This document shows, piece after piece, positions 9,139 through 20,574 of a stretch of DNA of 51,016 bases. The translations under genes were made by a program, and so were the position numbers. The DNA comes from an uncultured beta proteobacterium (GTDB lineage: Bacteria > Pseudomonadota > Gammaproteobacteria > Burkholderiales > Burkholderiaceae_C), in the NCBI GenBank assembly GCA_903876715.1, contig CAIRBF010000015.1, positions 1 through 51,016 on the forward strand, in the 5' to 3' direction. The notes beneath the pieces are model-generated. The model did not search any database, was not told where the DNA came from, and saw only the letters and a program-made list of their open reading frames with translations. The stretch's first letter is position 1. Every line of letters starts with the position of its first letter.

Positions 9139-9380
9139 CAGCGTGATGCTCCGAGCTTGCTTGAGGCCTGCCAATTGACGGCCTGCAGCGCTGTGCCGGT
9201 GCGCAAGCAATTTGCGCGCCGGATACCGCGAGCCGAGAGGGCACGGATTCTAGGGGGCGCGGAAGGGACCCGGCCCCGCTTATTCCCTTCGGACGGGCCG
9301 GGACAAAGCCGCGCCGAGAACGGCCGTAGCTGCGTGGCCCTCAGGGCGCACGACCCGACCTGCGCGGTGGGGACCGCTCC

Positions 9381-10682
9381 TCAGCCCTGGCGCCGCGTCG
9401 CGTTCGTCGCCCGCAACTGGGCCAGGCGCTCGCCGATCCGTATCTCGAGACCGCGCGGCACCGGCTGGTAGAAGGTCTGGTCGGGCAGCTCGTCGGGCAG
9501 GTAGCGCTCGCCCGCCGCGAAACCGCCATCCTCGTCGTGCGCGTAGCGGTAGCCCGCGCCGTGGCCAAGGTCCTTCATCAGGCGCGTGGGCGCATTGCGA
9601 AGGCGATCGGGCACCGGCCGGGTGCCGTCCTTCCTCACCAACGCCCGAGCCGCGTTCCACGCGGTGTAGATCGCGTTCGACTTCGGCGCCACGGCAAGGT
9701 AGACGACGGCTTGGGCCAGCGCAAGCTCGCCCTCGGGCGAGCCCAGGCGCTCATAGACTTCGGCCGCCTGCAATGCCAGTTGCAGCCCACGCGGGTCGGC
9801 CAGCCCGATGTCCTCGCTGGCCATCCGCAGCACGCGCCGTGCCACGTAGCGCGGGTCGACGCCGCCGTCGAGCATGCGCGCCAGCCAGTACAGAGCCGCA
9901 TCCGGGTCGGAGCCGCGCACCGATTTGTGCAACGCCGAAATGGTGTCGAAGAACTGGTCGCCACTCTTGTCGTAGCGTCGCAACTGCTCACCCAAGGCAC
10001 GCTCGAGCCCCGCCTCGTCGATCGTGGCCACGGCACCGGCGGCCGCAACCACGTTCTCGTAGGCGTTGAGCAGGCGGCGGGCATCGCCGTCGGCGTGCGC
10101 GACGAGGCGGTCTCGCGCTGCCGGCGTCAGGGGCGGTGCCTGCAGTTCGGCGCACGCGCGCTCGAGCAGTTGCGCAAGATCCTCTTCCTGCAGCGACTTG
10201 AGCACGTGCACGGTCGCGCGCGAAAGAAGCGCCGGGTTGACTTCGAACGACGGGTTCTCGGTCGTCGCACCGATGAAGGTGAACAGTCCGCTCTCGACGT
10301 GCGGCAGGAAGGCGTCCTGCTGCGCCTTGTTGAAGCGATGCACCTCGTCGACGAAGACCACTGTGCCACGGCCGCCCGTGCGCATGGCCTGGGCCCGCTC
10401 CACCGCCTCGCGGATGTCCTTCACGCCGGCCAGCACCGCCGACAGCACGACGAACTGGGCATCGACCGCACCGGCCACGAGCCGCGCCAGCGTCGTCTTG
10501 CCCACCCCGGGTGGACCCCACAGGATCATTGAGTGCAGACGGTGCGTGTCGAACGCCCGTCGCAGCGGCTTGCCGGGCCCCAGCAGGTGGCGCTGGCCGA
10601 TCACCTCGTCGGGCGTGCGCGGGCGCAAGCGCTCGGCCAGCGGCACCGTCGGTGCGGCAGCGTCGAACAGCGTGGCCTCCAC
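9381..10682 (-). CDS. rarA: Replication-associated recombination protein A (AAA+ ATPase)
   Basis: A 433-residue cytoplasmic AAA+ ATPase of the RarA/MgsA/WRNIP1 family, which acts at stalled replication forks with SSB and RecA. Walker A is GPPGVGKTT, Walker [17 protein letters not shown], and sensor 1 [16 protein letters not shown]-type C-terminal helices follow ([24 protein letters not shown] and [18 protein letters not shown]). Length and start are normal. It lies 16 bases after lolA in the ftsK-lolA-rarA run. The 242-base gap to livH holds no gene. Confidence 0.95.
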   Translation of the reverse strand: MEATLFDAAAPTVPLAERLRPRTPDEVIGQRHLLGPGKPLRRAFDTHRLHSMILWGPPGVGKTTLARLVAGAVDAQFVVLSAVLAGVKDIREAVERAQAMRTGGRGTVVFVDEVHRFNKAQQDAFLPHVESGLFTFIGATTENPSFEVNPALLSRATVHVLKSLQEEDLAQLLERACAELQAPPLTPAARDRLVAHADGDARRLLNAYENVVAAAGAVATIDEAGLERALGEQLRRYDKSGDQFFDTISALHKSVRGSDPDAALYWLARMLDGGVDPRYVARRVLRMASEDIGLADPRGLQLALQAAEVYERLGSPEGELALAQAVVYLAVAPKSNAIYTAWNAARALVRKDGTRPVPDRLRNAPTRLMKDLGHGAGYRYAHDEDGGFAAGERYLPDELPDQTFYQPVPRGLEIRIGERLAQLRATNATRRQG

Positions 10683-10698
10683 GGCGCGCCGCTCCAGC

Positions 10699-11358
10699 CT
10701 ACTGGGAGATCACGTCGGCACCGGGCGGCGGCGTGAAGCGAAAGCGCTCGGCCGGCATCGGCACGTTCAGCCGCAGGTCGCGGAACTCGATCAGCGAGCG
10801 CTGACCGAAGCTGTCGGCGATCTCGACCGCGGCCAGCGCCCGGCCCTTGAAGCCGATCCGCAGGGAGCGGATCGTGCTGTCGCTGCGCCGGGGCGTCGCG
10901 CGCACCCAATCCAGGCCTGCACTGGCGGTCTCGGCGACAAGTTCGAAATCGCGGTCCGGAGCGCGGCCCGCCAGGATGGCCATCGGCGTGCTGCCCAGGG
11001 TGTCGACGACGCGGCGCACCGTGACCTGGTTCAGTTCCGGGTCGTGCAACCACAGCCGCGTGCCGTCCGAGACGATGAGTTGCTCGAAGGGCCGGGCGTA
11101 GGCGAAGCGGAAGTGGTCGGGCCGCAGGAACTCGAAGCTGCCGCCGGAGACACGTCGACGCCCTCCGTCCGGAGGGATGACCGTCTGGGTGAAGCTGCCA
11201 CGGCCGGTGCGGGCGTCGCGCACGAACTCGTGCAGCGCCTCGATCGGATCGCCTGGCTGAGCCCAGGCCAGTGGTCCCGCGGCCGCCGCGGCAGCCAGCG
11301 CCAGCGCCACCGCCGCTGTGCGGCCCCACCAACGTCGGCGTTGCAGGATCGTCGTCAT
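10699..11358 (-). CDS. lolA: Outer-membrane lipoprotein carrier protein LolA
   Basis: A 219-residue periplasmic chaperone that takes lipoproteins from LolCDE and hands them to LolB. Residues 1-33 are a signal peptide ([21 protein letters not shown], cleavage after AWA). The mature part shows the LolA course [35 protein letters not shown] and [14 protein letters not shown]. Its ATG overlaps the ftsK stop as ATGA, so translation is coupled to ftsK. Confidence 0.93.
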   Translation of the reverse strand: MTTILQRRRWWGRTAAVALALAAAAAAGPLAWAQPGDPIEALHEFVRDARTGRGSFTQTVIPPDGGRRRVSGGSFEFLRPDHFRFAYARPFEQLIVSDGTRLWLHDPELNQVTVRRVVDTLGSTPMAILAGRAPDRDFELVAETASAGLDWVRATPRRSDSTIRSLRIGFKGRALAAVEIADSFGQRSLIEFRDLRLNVPMPAERFRFTPPPGADVISQ

Positions 11359-13685
11359 TCGGCCCTCGCCGGCACCAGGATGTCGCGGTTGCCGTTGGTC
11401 GACAAGGCCGAGACGAGGCCGGCCTTCTCCATGTCCTCGAGCAGCCGCGCGGCACGGTTGTAGCCGCTGCGCAGGTGGCGCTGCACGAGCGAGATCGACG
11501 CCTTGCGGTGCTGCAGCACGATGCCCACGGCCTGGTCGTACATCGGGTCGCTCTCGCCGCCGGCGGCGCCGGCCTCGCCAGGCGCGCCCGAGCCCTCGCC
11601 GTCGAGGGTTCCACCTTCGAGGATGCCCTCGATATAGTTCGGCTCACCCTGAGACTTCAGGTATTCGACGACGCGGTGCACCTCCTCATCACTGACGAAG
11701 GCACCGTGCACGCGCGTGGGCAGGCCCGTGCCCGGCGCCAGATAGAGCATGTCGCCCTGGCCGAGCAAGGCCTCCGCTCCCATCTGGTCGAGGATGGTGC
11801 GGCTGTCGATCTTGCTGTTGACCTGGAAGCTCATGCGCGTGGGGATGTTGGCTTTGATCAGCCCGGTGATCACGTCCACGCTCGGGCGCTGAGTGGCCAG
11901 CACGAGGTGGATGCCCGCCGCACGCGCCTTCTGTGCCAGACGGGCGATCAGTTCCTCGATCTTCTTGCCCACCACCATCATCAAGTCTGCCAGCTCGTCG
12001 ATGACGACGACGACGTAGGGCAAACGCTCCAGCGGCTCGGGCAGTTCGGGCGTCAGGCTGAAGGGGTTGGGGATGTGGTTACCCGCCTCGGCGGCCTCCT
12101 CGATCTTGCGGTTGTAGCCCGAGAGCTGGCGCACGCCCAGCTTGCTCATGAGCTTGTAGCGCCGCTCCATCTCGCCCACGCACCAGTTCAGCGCGTGTGC
12201 GGCCTGCTTCATGTCGGTGACCACCGGGCAAAGCAGATGTGGGATGCCTTCATAGACGCTCATCTCGAGCATCTTCGGGTCGATCAGGATCAGACGCACG
12301 TCGCGCGCCTCGGCCTTGTAGAGCAGGCTGAGGATCATCGCGTTGATGCCTACGCTCTTGCCCGAGCCGGTGGTGCCGGCCACCAGGCAGTGCGGCATCT
12401 TGGCCAGATCGGCCACCATGGGCGCGCCAACGATATCCTTTCCCAGGCCGATGGTCAGCATCGACGACGCCGCGTGGTAGGCCTGGGAACCCAGGATCTC
12501 GGCCAGGCGGATGGTCTGCCGGCGCGCGTTGGGCAGCTCCAGCGCCATCGTCGCCTTGCCCGGGATGGTCTCGACCACGCGCACCCGCGCCAGGCTCAGC
12601 GAGCGCGCGAGGTCGGTGGCGAGATTGACGACTTGCGAGCCCTTGACGCCGACGTCAGGCTCGATCTCGTAGCGCGTGATCACCGGCCCCGGGGATGCCG
12701 CAACCACGCGCACGACCACGCCGAAATCCGCCAGCTTCTTCTCGATCAGGCGCGAAGTCATCTCCAGCGACTCGGGCGTGACCGTCTCCTGGCGCGCTGG
12801 CGCGGCGTCCAGCAGGTCCACCTGCGGCAGCCGCGTGTCGGCGAGTTCCACGAACAGAGGCTTCTGCCGCTCCTTGACCACCCTGACGGAGGGCGGCACC
12901 TCGGCCACCGGCGGCTGGATCACGAGTGGCGGGTGCACGGGCTCCAGGCGGTGCTCCTCGGCCACGATCTCGCGCTCGCGCACCGCGGCCTCGCCGATGC
13001 GCACGTCCTCTTCGATCTCGCGCTGTTCCTGACGACGCTCACGCAAGGCATCGACGCGCTCGCCGATGCGGTCGGCCAGGTGCAGCCAAGAAAAGCGCAA
13101 CGCAAGCGACATACCGGCCACCAGCGCCGCGATACACACGACGCCCGAGCCGACGAAGCCCAGCCACTTCATGGACAGCAGCCCGAGCGCATGGCCGATC
13201 ACGCCCCCAGCGTGCCCCGGCAGATGGGACTCCCAGCGGTACAGGCGTGTCCACTCGAGGGCGCAGCTCGCGCTGATCAGCAGCAGCACGCCAGCCCAGA
13301 AGACGCCCCGCTCACGCCAGGGCGAAACAAGCACCGGGGGCTCGGCCCGCAACCAGGCGGCCAGCCGCGCGAGCCCGTCGCGCGCGGCCACGGCCATCAA
13401 CCACCAAACGGAATAGCCGAAGACGAACAACACGACATCGGCAGCGTAGGCGCCGATCCGGCCGGCAGCATTGCGCAAGCGCTCGCCGTCGCCCGAGGTA
13501 CTAAAGCCGGGGTCGCGCGCGTCATGCGTCCACAGGGCCAGCGCCAGCAGCAGCCACAACACCGTGCCCAGCACCAAGAAAACCCGACCACGCAGCGAGG
13601 CCGGGGGGGCCTGCGGCGCCGTGGCGGCGGCACGCGAACGCGTGTAGGTGCCTTCGGCGCTCAGCGTCCCCAGGGAAAACGTCAT
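11355..13685 (-). CDS. ftsK: DNA translocase FtsK
   Basis: A 776-residue divisome protein that pumps chromosome DNA through the closing septum. Four N-terminal membrane helices lie within about residues 30-180, followed by a charged linker, the alpha/beta motor (Walker [10 protein letters not shown], Walker B region [12 protein letters not shown]) and a C-terminal winged-helix gamma domain ([19 protein letters not shown]) that reads KOPS. I start at ATG 13685-13683 ([12 protein letters not shown]), which matches related proteins; an in-frame ATG ten codons upstream at 13715 is possible. It is divergent from trxB, the usual arrangement in Burkholderiales. Confidence 0.94.
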   Translation of the reverse strand: MTFSLGTLSAEGTYTRSRAAATAPQAPPASLRGRVFLVLGTVLWLLLALALWTHDARDPGFSTSGDGERLRNAAGRIGAYAADVVLFVFGYSVWWLMAVAARDGLARLAAWLRAEPPVLVSPWRERGVFWAGVLLLISASCALEWTRLYRWESHLPGHAGGVIGHALGLLSMKWLGFVGSGVVCIAALVAGMSLALRFSWLHLADRIGERVDALRERRQEQREIEEDVRIGEAAVREREIVAEEHRLEPVHPPLVIQPPVAEVPPSVRVVKERQKPLFVELADTRLPQVDLLDAAPARQETVTPESLEMTSRLIEKKLADFGVVVRVVAASPGPVITRYEIEPDVGVKGSQVVNLATDLARSLSLARVRVVETIPGKATMALELPNARRQTIRLAEILGSQAYHAASSMLTIGLGKDIVGAPMVADLAKMPHCLVAGTTGSGKSVGINAMILSLLYKAEARDVRLILIDPKMLEMSVYEGIPHLLCPVVTDMKQAAHALNWCVGEMERRYKLMSKLGVRQLSGYNRKIEEAAEAGNHIPNPFSLTPELPEPLERLPYVVVVIDELADLMMVVGKKIEELIARLAQKARAAGIHLVLATQRPSVDVITGLIKANIPTRMSFQVNSKIDSRTILDQMGAEALLGQGDMLYLAPGTGLPTRVHGAFVSDEEVHRVVEYLKSQGEPNYIEGILEGGTLDGEGSGAPGEAGAAGGESDPMYDQAVGIVLQHRKASISLVQRHLRSGYNRAARLLEDMEKAGLVSALSTNGNRDILVPARAE

Positions 13686-13687
13686 GA

Positions 13688-14812
<1,125 letters not shown>

Positions 14813-14906
14813 GGCGCAGGCACGCCGGCCAGCCGCCACGCGCGGGCGACGCGCCCCGCCACAGCGGGTCCGCCACTGCGCGCAAGGGAATGATGAGCGG
14901 ATCGAC

Positions 14907-14912
14907 TACAAT
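14907..14912 (+). promoter_or_regulatory. Probable -10 element for rpmB-rpmG
   Basis: TACAAT inside GACTACAATCGTGGGCTTTG lies about 180 bases before the L28 gene in a 280-base gap without a gene. This -10 with a following GTGGGCTTT is a form I have often seen ahead of ribosomal protein genes in Burkholderiales. No clear -35 hexamer is present 17 bases upstream. The resulting leader of roughly 170 bases holds no recognised riboswitch. Confidence 0.45.
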
Positions 14913-15092
14913 CGTGGGCTTTGCGGCTGTGCCTGCGGGTGCAGCCGCCCTGTTCAGCTTGGCATCATGTCGTCCTCATGGCGGCACGATACCTCGCAGA
15001 CACAGCGAGATCACCTACCGAATCAACCGCCGGGCCTGACCGCCCGGTCAACCTGGGCAGGCCGCAAGGCCCGCCCTCAGCGGAGCAGCCTC

Positions 15093-15326
15093 ATGGCACG
15101 CGTCTGTCAAGTCACGGGCAAGGGCCCGATGGTCGGGAACCACGTGTCCCACGCGAACAACAAGACCAAGCGCCGGTTCCTGCCGAATCTGCAGTACCGC
15201 CGCTTCTGGGTCGAGAGCGAGAACCGCTGGGTGCGCCTGCGCATCACCAACGCCGCGCTGCGCCTGATTGACAAGGTCGGCATCGACCAGGTTGTCGCCG
15301 ACCTGCGTGCCAAGGGTGAAATCTAA
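15093..15326 (+). CDS. rpmB: 50S ribosomal protein L28
   Basis: A 77-residue ribosomal protein of normal length, beginning [16 protein letters not shown] and containing [20 protein letters not shown], the family hallmark. The internal ATG at 15093 is the true start; the frame is open upstream to 14967 but that segment is not ribosomal. It lacks the Cys pairs of zinc-binding L28. rpmG follows after 26 bases, the standard bicistronic unit. Confidence 0.97.
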   Translation: MARVCQVTGKGPMVGNHVSHANNKTKRRFLPNLQYRRFWVESENRWVRLRITNAALRLIDKVGIDQVVADLRAKGEI

Positions 15327-15352
15327 GGCGGCACGTCCGCACGGAGTCTGAC

Positions 15353-15520
15353 ATGGCCAAAGGCGCTCGCGAAAAAATCAAGCTGGAATCCACGGCCGGG
15401 ACCGGCCACTTCTACACGACGAACAAGAACAAGAAGACGACGCCCGAAAAGCTCGAATTCCTGAAATTCGACCCGAAGGCGCGAAAGCACGTCCTGTACA
15501 AGGAAACCAAGCTGAAGTGA
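15353..15520 (+). CDS. rpmG: 50S ribosomal protein L33
   Basis: A 55-residue protein starting [18 protein letters not shown] and ending [11 protein letters not shown], with [17 protein letters not shown] between, which is the zinc-free (C-) form of L33. The length is exactly that of betaproteobacterial L33. A GGAG ribosome site lies about nine bases before the ATG. It is followed by a strong intrinsic terminator at 15605. Confidence 0.97.
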   Translation: MAKGAREKIKLESTAGTGHFYTTNKNKKTTPEKLEFLKFDPKARKHVLYKETKLK

Positions 15521-15604
15521 AGTCCGACTGTCGAGGCATCCTTTCGGGTGCCGAGACAGATGACATTGAAGTCTCGCCCGGGGTCTCATCCTTCGGTTGC
15601 AGAC

Positions 15605-15637
15605 GAAAAAAATCCCGCAGCTCGCGGGATTTTTTTT
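15605..15637. terminator. Bidirectional intrinsic terminator between rpmG and the desaturase gene
   Basis: Stem AATCCCGC (15611-15618) and GCGGGATT (15624-15631) around the loop AGCTC, flanked by six A on the left and seven T on the right. It therefore ends transcription from both strands: rpmG from the left and the convergent desaturase gene from the right. Confidence 0.93.
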
Positions 15638-15690
15638 GCCCTTTCGGACAGATTCGTGCTCGGGCGGATTCGTGACCCGGTCAGGCCCGT

Positions 15691-16914
15691 TCAGACCTGG
15701 GCAGCCCGCAACTGCATCGAGAACTGGCGCAGCGGCGCAATGCCGCTGTCTTCGGCCTTGCGGCACCAAGCCTGCAGGTCGCTGACCAGTTGCTCAGCCG
15801 AAACATTGGTGCGCGTCCACAACTGGCGCAACTCCTCGCGCATGACCACGAGCTTGGCCAGTGCCGGGCTCTCGCCAAGCGCGTCCTCGATCTGAGGCTT
15901 GACGCGCTGCGGAATCTTGTCGGCGTCGCGGTGCAGCCAACGCCGCGCCAGGCGCATCTGCGCGAACTTCGGTGTGCCTTGCGCGCCCTGCGCCTTCAGA
16001 CGCTCGAGTTCGCTCCCAACGGCCTTGCGCATCTCGCGGGCGTAACGGGCCATGACCTCGTAGCGATTGGCGATCACGGCCTCCAAGGTCTTGCCGTCGG
16101 CCACCGGTCGGATCTCGCCCAGGCGAAGTTGCGGCGGCGTCTTGCGCACCGTGGCCAAGCCCAGCGACTCGAGGATGCGAATGTAGAGCCAGCCGATGTC
16201 GAACTCGTAGGGCTTGACCGACAGCTTGGCCGAGGTCGGGTAGGTATGGTGGTTGTTGTGCAACTCCTCGCCGCCGATCACCACGCCCCAGGGCGAGATG
16301 TTGGTCGAAGCGTCGGCCGCCTCGAAGTTGCGGTAGCCCCAGTAATGACCGAAGCCATTGATGATGCCCGCTGCCGTGATGGGGATCCACACCATCTGCA
16401 CCGCCCACACCGTCGCGCCAACCGCACCGAACAAGGCCAGATTGATGATCAGCATCAACCCGACCCCCTGCCACGAATAGCGTGTATACAGGTGGCGCTC
16501 CAGCCAGTCGTCAGGCGTGTTGTGGCCATACTTGGCCATCGTCTCGCGGTTCTTGGCCTCGGCGCGGTACAGCTCCGAGCCTCTCCAGAACACGGTGTCG
16601 ATGCCGCGCGTGACCGGGCTGTGCGGGTCGTCGACCGTTTCGCACTTGGCGTGGTGCTTGCGGTGGATGGCCACCCACTCCTTGGTCACCATCCCCGTGG
16701 TCAGCCAGAGCCAGAAGCGGAAGAAGTGCGACGGGATGGCGTGCAGTTCGAGCGCGCGATGCGCCTGCGCGCGGTGCAGGAAGATCGTCACCGCGGCGAT
16801 CGTGATGTGCGTGGCGACCAGCGTGAACAGCACGATCTGCCACCAGTTCGCCCCGACCAAGCCATCGGCGAGCCAGGACACCAGCGCGTCGTGAACCGTC
16901 CAGAATGCATTCAT
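15691..16914 (-). CDS. Membrane acyl-lipid/acyl-CoA desaturase (delta-9 type)
   Basis: A 407-residue membrane di-iron desaturase that introduces a cis double bond into fatty acyl chains. Three histidine boxes are visible: HRAQAHR (about residues 47-53), HRKHH (about 84-88) and HNNHH (about 220-224), with paired membrane helices before and after the second. The catalytic core ends near residue 270. The last 130 residues are a charged helical tail (RYAREMRKAVGSELERLKAQ), which many Burkholderiales members carry and whose role is not known to me. A TACAAT -10 lies about 60 bases upstream. The gene likely tunes membrane fluidity. Confidence 0.92.
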   Translation of the reverse strand: MNAFWTVHDALVSWLADGLVGANWWQIVLFTLVATHITIAAVTIFLHRAQAHRALELHAIPSHFFRFWLWLTTGMVTKEWVAIHRKHHAKCETVDDPHSPVTRGIDTVFWRGSELYRAEAKNRETMAKYGHNTPDDWLERHLYTRYSWQGVGLMLIINLALFGAVGATVWAVQMVWIPITAAGIINGFGHYWGYRNFEAADASTNISPWGVVIGGEELHNNHHTYPTSAKLSVKPYEFDIGWLYIRILESLGLATVRKTPPQLRLGEIRPVADGKTLEAVIANRYEVMARYAREMRKAVGSELERLKAQGAQGTPKFAQMRLARRWLHRDADKIPQRVKPQIEDALGESPALAKLVVMREELRQLWTRTNVSAEQLVSDLQAWCRKAEDSGIAPLRQFSMQLRAAQV

Positions 16915-16973
16915 GTAGTGCGGCCTCTCTCCATGCTCCGCGACCGGAGCTTCAATGGACTCCCCAACAACCG

Positions 16974-16979
16974 ATTGTA
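16974..16979 (-). promoter_or_regulatory. Probable -10 element for the desaturase gene
   Basis: On the minus strand CTCCTACAATCGG contains TACAAT, 60 bases before the desaturase ATG. The -35 region, 17 bases upstream, is only weakly like the consensus. Confidence 0.4.
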
Positions 16980-17091
16980 GGAGCCGGCTCGTGAAAATGG
17001 GACCAGAGCCCCTGTTCTGGCAGGCTCAATGCGAGGAATCATTTCTGGCCTGCACAGCCTGTTGACCTGGGTCAACAGGACAGAGCAAGCC

Positions 17092-18354
17092 TCAGCGCCG
17101 CTGCCACACCGCCGCAAAGAAACCGTCAGTGCCGTGTCGGTGGGGCAACATGCGCAGAAACCCGCCGGCGTCCAGCGCCTCGGGCTGCGCGATGCGCGCC
17201 TGCTCGAGCACCTGCGCCGCAGGCACGGGCTCGAAGTTGCCGCGCTCGGCCTGGGTGAAGGCATGCGCGATGTCCTCGTTCTCGGCACGCAGCAGGCTGC
17301 AGGTGGCGTAGACGAGCCGACCGCCTGGACGCAGCAGTCGCCCAGCTGCCGACAGGATGGCCTGCTGCCGAACTGCGAGCTCGGCCACGGCCTGGGGCGA
17401 CTGACGCCACTTCAGGTCGGGGTTGCGCCGCAGCGTTCCCAACCCGGAACAGGGCGCATCCACAAGCACGCGGTCGATCTTGCCGGCGAGCCGCCGGACG
17501 CGGTCGTCACGCTCGTGCGCAATGGCAGCGGGATGGACGTTGGACAAACCGCTGCGCGCCAGACGCGGCTTCAAGGCCGCCAGGCGGTGGTCGGAGGTGT
17601 CGAAGGCATACAGGCGGCCGGTGTTGCGCATCATCGCGCCCAGCGCCAACGTCTTGCCGCCCGCACCGGCGCAGAAATCCACCACCATCTCGCCGCGCGC
17701 TGCGCCGGTCAACATCGCCAGCAACTGGCTGCCCTCGTCCTGGACCTCGACCAGGCCACGCTCGAAGGCAGCCAGGCGGTTCAGTGCCGGCTTGCCCTCG
17801 CACCGCAGTCCCCATGGTGACCAGGGCGTGGGCTGGGCCTGCACTGCCTCGTCAGCCAGTGCAGCCTGGGCCGCCTTGCGGTCCCCGAGCAGGGCGTTCG
17901 TGCGCAGGTCCAGCGGCGCCGGTTCCAGCAGGCTGGACGCGAGCGCCTCGAACTCGGCGTCGCCGAGCTCGGCAGCCAGGGGCTGCGCCACCCAGTCCGG
18001 CAGGTTGTGACGCAGCCGCGGCGGCAGGCTCGCGACATCGACCGCCGCCACACGCGCAAGCCATTCGGCCTCCGGAGGGGGGATCGCGCGCTCCAGCGCA
18101 GTCCGCTCCCCCTGCCAGCCCAGCAGGACCAGGCGCCGCGCCAACGGTCCGCTACCGCCCTGTGCCAGGTGCTGCAGCAGCAAACGCCGCCGCAGCACGG
18201 CATAGACCGTCTCGGCCAGCGCGTGGCGCTCTCGGGCCCCGAGCATCCGGTGCTTGCGGAAGAAGGCGGAGACCAGCCTATCGGCGGGCTGCTCCAGGCG
18301 CAGAACCTCCTGCAACAGTTGCGCCGTCAGGTCGATCAGGGCCGAAGGGTGCAT
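17092..18354 (-). CDS. rsmB: RsmB-family 16S rRNA m5C methyltransferase
   Basis: A 420-residue enzyme that methylates a cytosine (C967 in E. coli numbering) of 16S rRNA using S-adenosylmethionine. Residues 1-130 are a NusB-like helical domain (QPADRLVSAFFRKHRMLGARERHALAETVY). The Rossmann methyltransferase has the SAM loop VDFCAGAGGKTLALGA, motif IV DAPCSGLGTLRRNPDLKW and the catalytic motif VI VYATCSLLRAEN; the two cysteines are those used by NOP2/Sun enzymes. The fmt gene that often neighbours rsmB is absent here; purN lies upstream instead. Some members are annotated only as RsmB/NOP family. Confidence 0.9.
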   Translation of the reverse strand: MHPSALIDLTAQLLQEVLRLEQPADRLVSAFFRKHRMLGARERHALAETVYAVLRRRLLLQHLAQGGSGPLARRLVLLGWQGERTALERAIPPPEAEWLARVAAVDVASLPPRLRHNLPDWVAQPLAAELGDAEFEALASSLLEPAPLDLRTNALLGDRKAAQAALADEAVQAQPTPWSPWGLRCEGKPALNRLAAFERGLVEVQDEGSQLLAMLTGAARGEMVVDFCAGAGGKTLALGAMMRNTGRLYAFDTSDHRLAALKPRLARSGLSNVHPAAIAHERDDRVRRLAGKIDRVLVDAPCSGLGTLRRNPDLKWRQSPQAVAELAVRQQAILSAAGRLLRPGGRLVYATCSLLRAENEDIAHAFTQAERGNFEPVPAAQVLEQARIAQPEALDAGGFLRMLPHRHGTDGFFAAVWQRR

Positions 18355-18368
18355 GGGTGTTCGAAGTC

Positions 18369-18442
18369 GGAGTGCAGGACAGCACGGGTGAGAGCTGACT
18401 CAGAAGGAGTGCAGGACAGCACGGGTGAGAGCTGACTCAGAA
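18369..18442. repeat. Perfect 37-bp tandem duplication
   Basis: The unit running from GGAGTGCAGGACAGC to AGCTGACTCAGAA occurs at 18369-18405 and again at 18406-18442 with no mismatch and no spacer. It lies 15 bases upstream of the rsmB start on the minus strand, in the gap behind purN. Perfect identity suggests recent duplication or replication slippage. Confidence 0.95.
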
Positions 18443-18598
18443 GCCGAGAGTCTTTCTGCCGCGCCCGAAAAGTGCGGCAAGGCGCCTCGTATGCGGGAGC
18501 GAACCGCCGCCATGACCCGGCCCCTGGCATTGATGTGCAACAACGCGCCGGCATGTCTTGACGTACAAGGTGGGCATGGCGACAAAACGCTCTGCGCT

Positions 18599-19252
18599 TC
18601 AGCCGCCCGCGGCTGGGGTGCCCGGCACCATCAAGCACTGCGCCTGCCCGTCGCGCTGCCTGACGCGCCCGGCATTGAGCTCAAGCGCGCCCTCGACGAA
18701 CCAGCGCACGGCGCGCGGGTAGATCAGGTGCTCGGTGGTCAGCACCCGCGCCGCCAGGGTGTCTTCGGTATCGTCAGGCCGCACCGGCACTGCTGACTGG
18801 ATGACGATGGGGCCGTGGTCCAGGGCCTCGGTCACGAAATGCACGGTGGCGCCTGCCACCTTGCAGCCGGCATCGAGCGCACGGCGGTGAGTGTGCAGGC
18901 CAGGAAAGGCCGGTAGCAGCGAGGGGTGAATGTTCAGCAATCGGCCGGACCAGGCTTGCACGAAGGCCGGACCGAGCACACGCATGAAGCCTGCCAGCGC
19001 GACAAGATCCGGCGCGTACGCAGCCACGGCATCGCGCAGCGCCTGGTCGAAGGCCTCGCGCGTGGCATGCGCGCGGTGGTCGACGACCGCGGTGGCGATG
19101 CCGAACGCGCGCGCACACTCGAGCCCGGCGGCGTCAGGCCGGTTGCTGATCACGGCGACGACACGCGCCGGCCAGGACTCGGCCGCACAGCAGCGCACCA
19201 GCGCTTCCATGTTCGATCCGCGGCCGGAAATCAGGACAACGATGCGCTTCAT
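18599..19252 (-). CDS. purN: Phosphoribosylglycinamide formyltransferase PurN
   Basis: A 217-residue cytoplasmic enzyme that transfers the formyl group of 10-formyl-THF to GAR in purine synthesis. The phosphate-binding loop is VLISGRGSNMEAL at the N-terminus; the catalytic Asn/His stretch is LLNIHPSLLPAFPGLHTHRRALDAG; HFVTEALDHGPIVIQ supplies the catalytic aspartate. The ATG at 19252-19250 (MKRIVVLISGRGSN) is the family start. The C-terminal 15 residues (LMVPGTPAAGG end) are variable. It is divergent from trpS, with 89 bases between them. Confidence 0.95.
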   Translation of the reverse strand: MKRIVVLISGRGSNMEALVRCCAAESWPARVVAVISNRPDAAGLECARAFGIATAVVDHRAHATREAFDQALRDAVAAYAPDLVALAGFMRVLGPAFVQAWSGRLLNIHPSLLPAFPGLHTHRRALDAGCKVAGATVHFVTEALDHGPIVIQSAVPVRPDDTEDTLAARVLTTEHLIYPRAVRWFVEGALELNAGRVRQRDGQAQCLMVPGTPAAGG

Positions 19253-19341
19253 GCGGCGCGCAGTGTAGGCGCGCCGCAGCCCGGCGCCTGGCGACGGCGG
19301 AGCGTCTGCCAGAATCCGGGTTTCCACCAGCCTCGAACATC

Positions 19342-20550
19342 ATGCGCACCCGCGTTCTCTCCGGCATGCGGCCCACCGGCGCCCTGCACCTCGGCCACTA
19401 CCATGGCGCCCTGAAGAATTGGGTGCGGCTGCAGGACGATCATGACTGCCACTATTTCGTCGCCGACTGGCACGCGCTGACCACGCACTACGAAAGCCGC
19501 GAGGTCATCGAGCGCAACGTGTACGAGATGGTCATCGACTGGATCGCCGCCGGACTGGATCCCCAGCGCTCGACGATCTTCCTGCAGAGCCGCCTGCCCG
19601 AGCACGCCGAGCTGTTCACGCTGCTGGCCATGGGCACGCCGCTGGGCTGGCTGGAGCGCGTGCCGACCTACAAGGACCAGATCGAAAAGCTCAAGGACAA
19701 GGACCTCGCGACCTACGGCTTCCTTGGCTACCCGCTGCTGCAGGCCGCCGACATCTTGATCTACAAGGCCACCTACGTGCCCGTGGGCGAGGACCAGTCC
19801 TCGCACGTCGAGCTCACACGCGAGGTGGCGCGCCGCTTCAACCACCTGTACGGCCGCCACCCCGACTTCGATTCCCTGGTGGCTGCGGCCCTGGCCAAGC
19901 TGGGCAGGGACGACGCGCGCTATTTCGAAAAGCAGCGCAAAGCCTACGGCGAGACCGGTGCGGCCGACGCGCTGGCCAAGGGTGACGGGGTGTTGCGCAA
20001 GGCGTCCGTGGCCCTCTCGGGCTGGGCGCCTGCCGACACCGAATTGCTCAGCGGCCACCTGCGCGGCTCGGGCAAGACGATCCTCGTCGAGCCCCAGGCG
20101 CTGCACACGGAGGTCGCCAAGCTGCCGGGCCTGGATGGCGGCAAGATGAGCAAGAGCTACGGCAACACGATTGCGATGCGCGAGGAGCCGGTGCAGGTCG
20201 AGGCCAAGATCCGCCGCATGCCCACCGACCCCCAGCGCGTGCGTCGCACCGACCCGGGCGAGCCGGCGCGCTGCCCGGTCTGGCAGTTCCATCAGGTCTA
20301 CAGCGACGAGTCGACGCGCACGCAACTGGCCGCCGGCTGCCGCAGCGCCGGCATCGGCTGCCTGGAGTGCAAGCAGCCCGTGATCGACGCCATCCTGCGC
20401 GAGCAGCAGCCCTGGCGCGAACGCGCCGCCGAGCTCACCGCCGACCGCGCGCGCGTGCGGCGCATCGTCGACGAGGGCACCGAGCGCGCCCGCGCCGTCG
20501 CCCGGCAGACCATGGCCGAGGTGCGCGAGGCCATGGGCCTGGACTATTGA
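19342..20550 (+). CDS. trpS: Tryptophan-tRNA ligase
   Basis: A 402-residue class I aminoacyl-tRNA synthetase. The HIGH signature is HLGHY (residues 16-20) after SGMRPTGAL, and the KMSKS loop begins at Lys268 (GGKMSKSYGN). The protein is longer than the 330-residue E. coli enzyme because of a middle segment (about 175-250, including LAKGDGVLRKASVALSGWAPADTELL) found in the longer TrpRS group of many betaproteobacteria. ccmA follows after 24 bases, so trpS may be co-transcribed with the ccm operon. Confidence 0.95.
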   Translation: MRTRVLSGMRPTGALHLGHYHGALKNWVRLQDDHDCHYFVADWHALTTHYESREVIERNVYEMVIDWIAAGLDPQRSTIFLQSRLPEHAELFTLLAMGTPLGWLERVPTYKDQIEKLKDKDLATYGFLGYPLLQAADILIYKATYVPVGEDQSSHVELTREVARRFNHLYGRHPDFDSLVAAALAKLGRDDARYFEKQRKAYGETGAADALAKGDGVLRKASVALSGWAPADTELLSGHLRGSGKTILVEPQALHTEVAKLPGLDGGKMSKSYGNTIAMREEPVQVEAKIRRMPTDPQRVRRTDPGEPARCPVWQFHQVYSDESTRTQLAAGCRSAGIGCLECKQPVIDAILREQQPWRERAAELTADRARVRRIVDEGTERARAVARQTMAEVREAMGLDY

Positions 20551-20574
20551 GCGCGCCCCGGCAGCGACCGCACC

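Noticed and set aside
7147-9471. Long plus-strand frame opposite livM and livH
   Set aside because: The His/Gln/Arg-rich product is the usual antisense image of membrane-protein genes.
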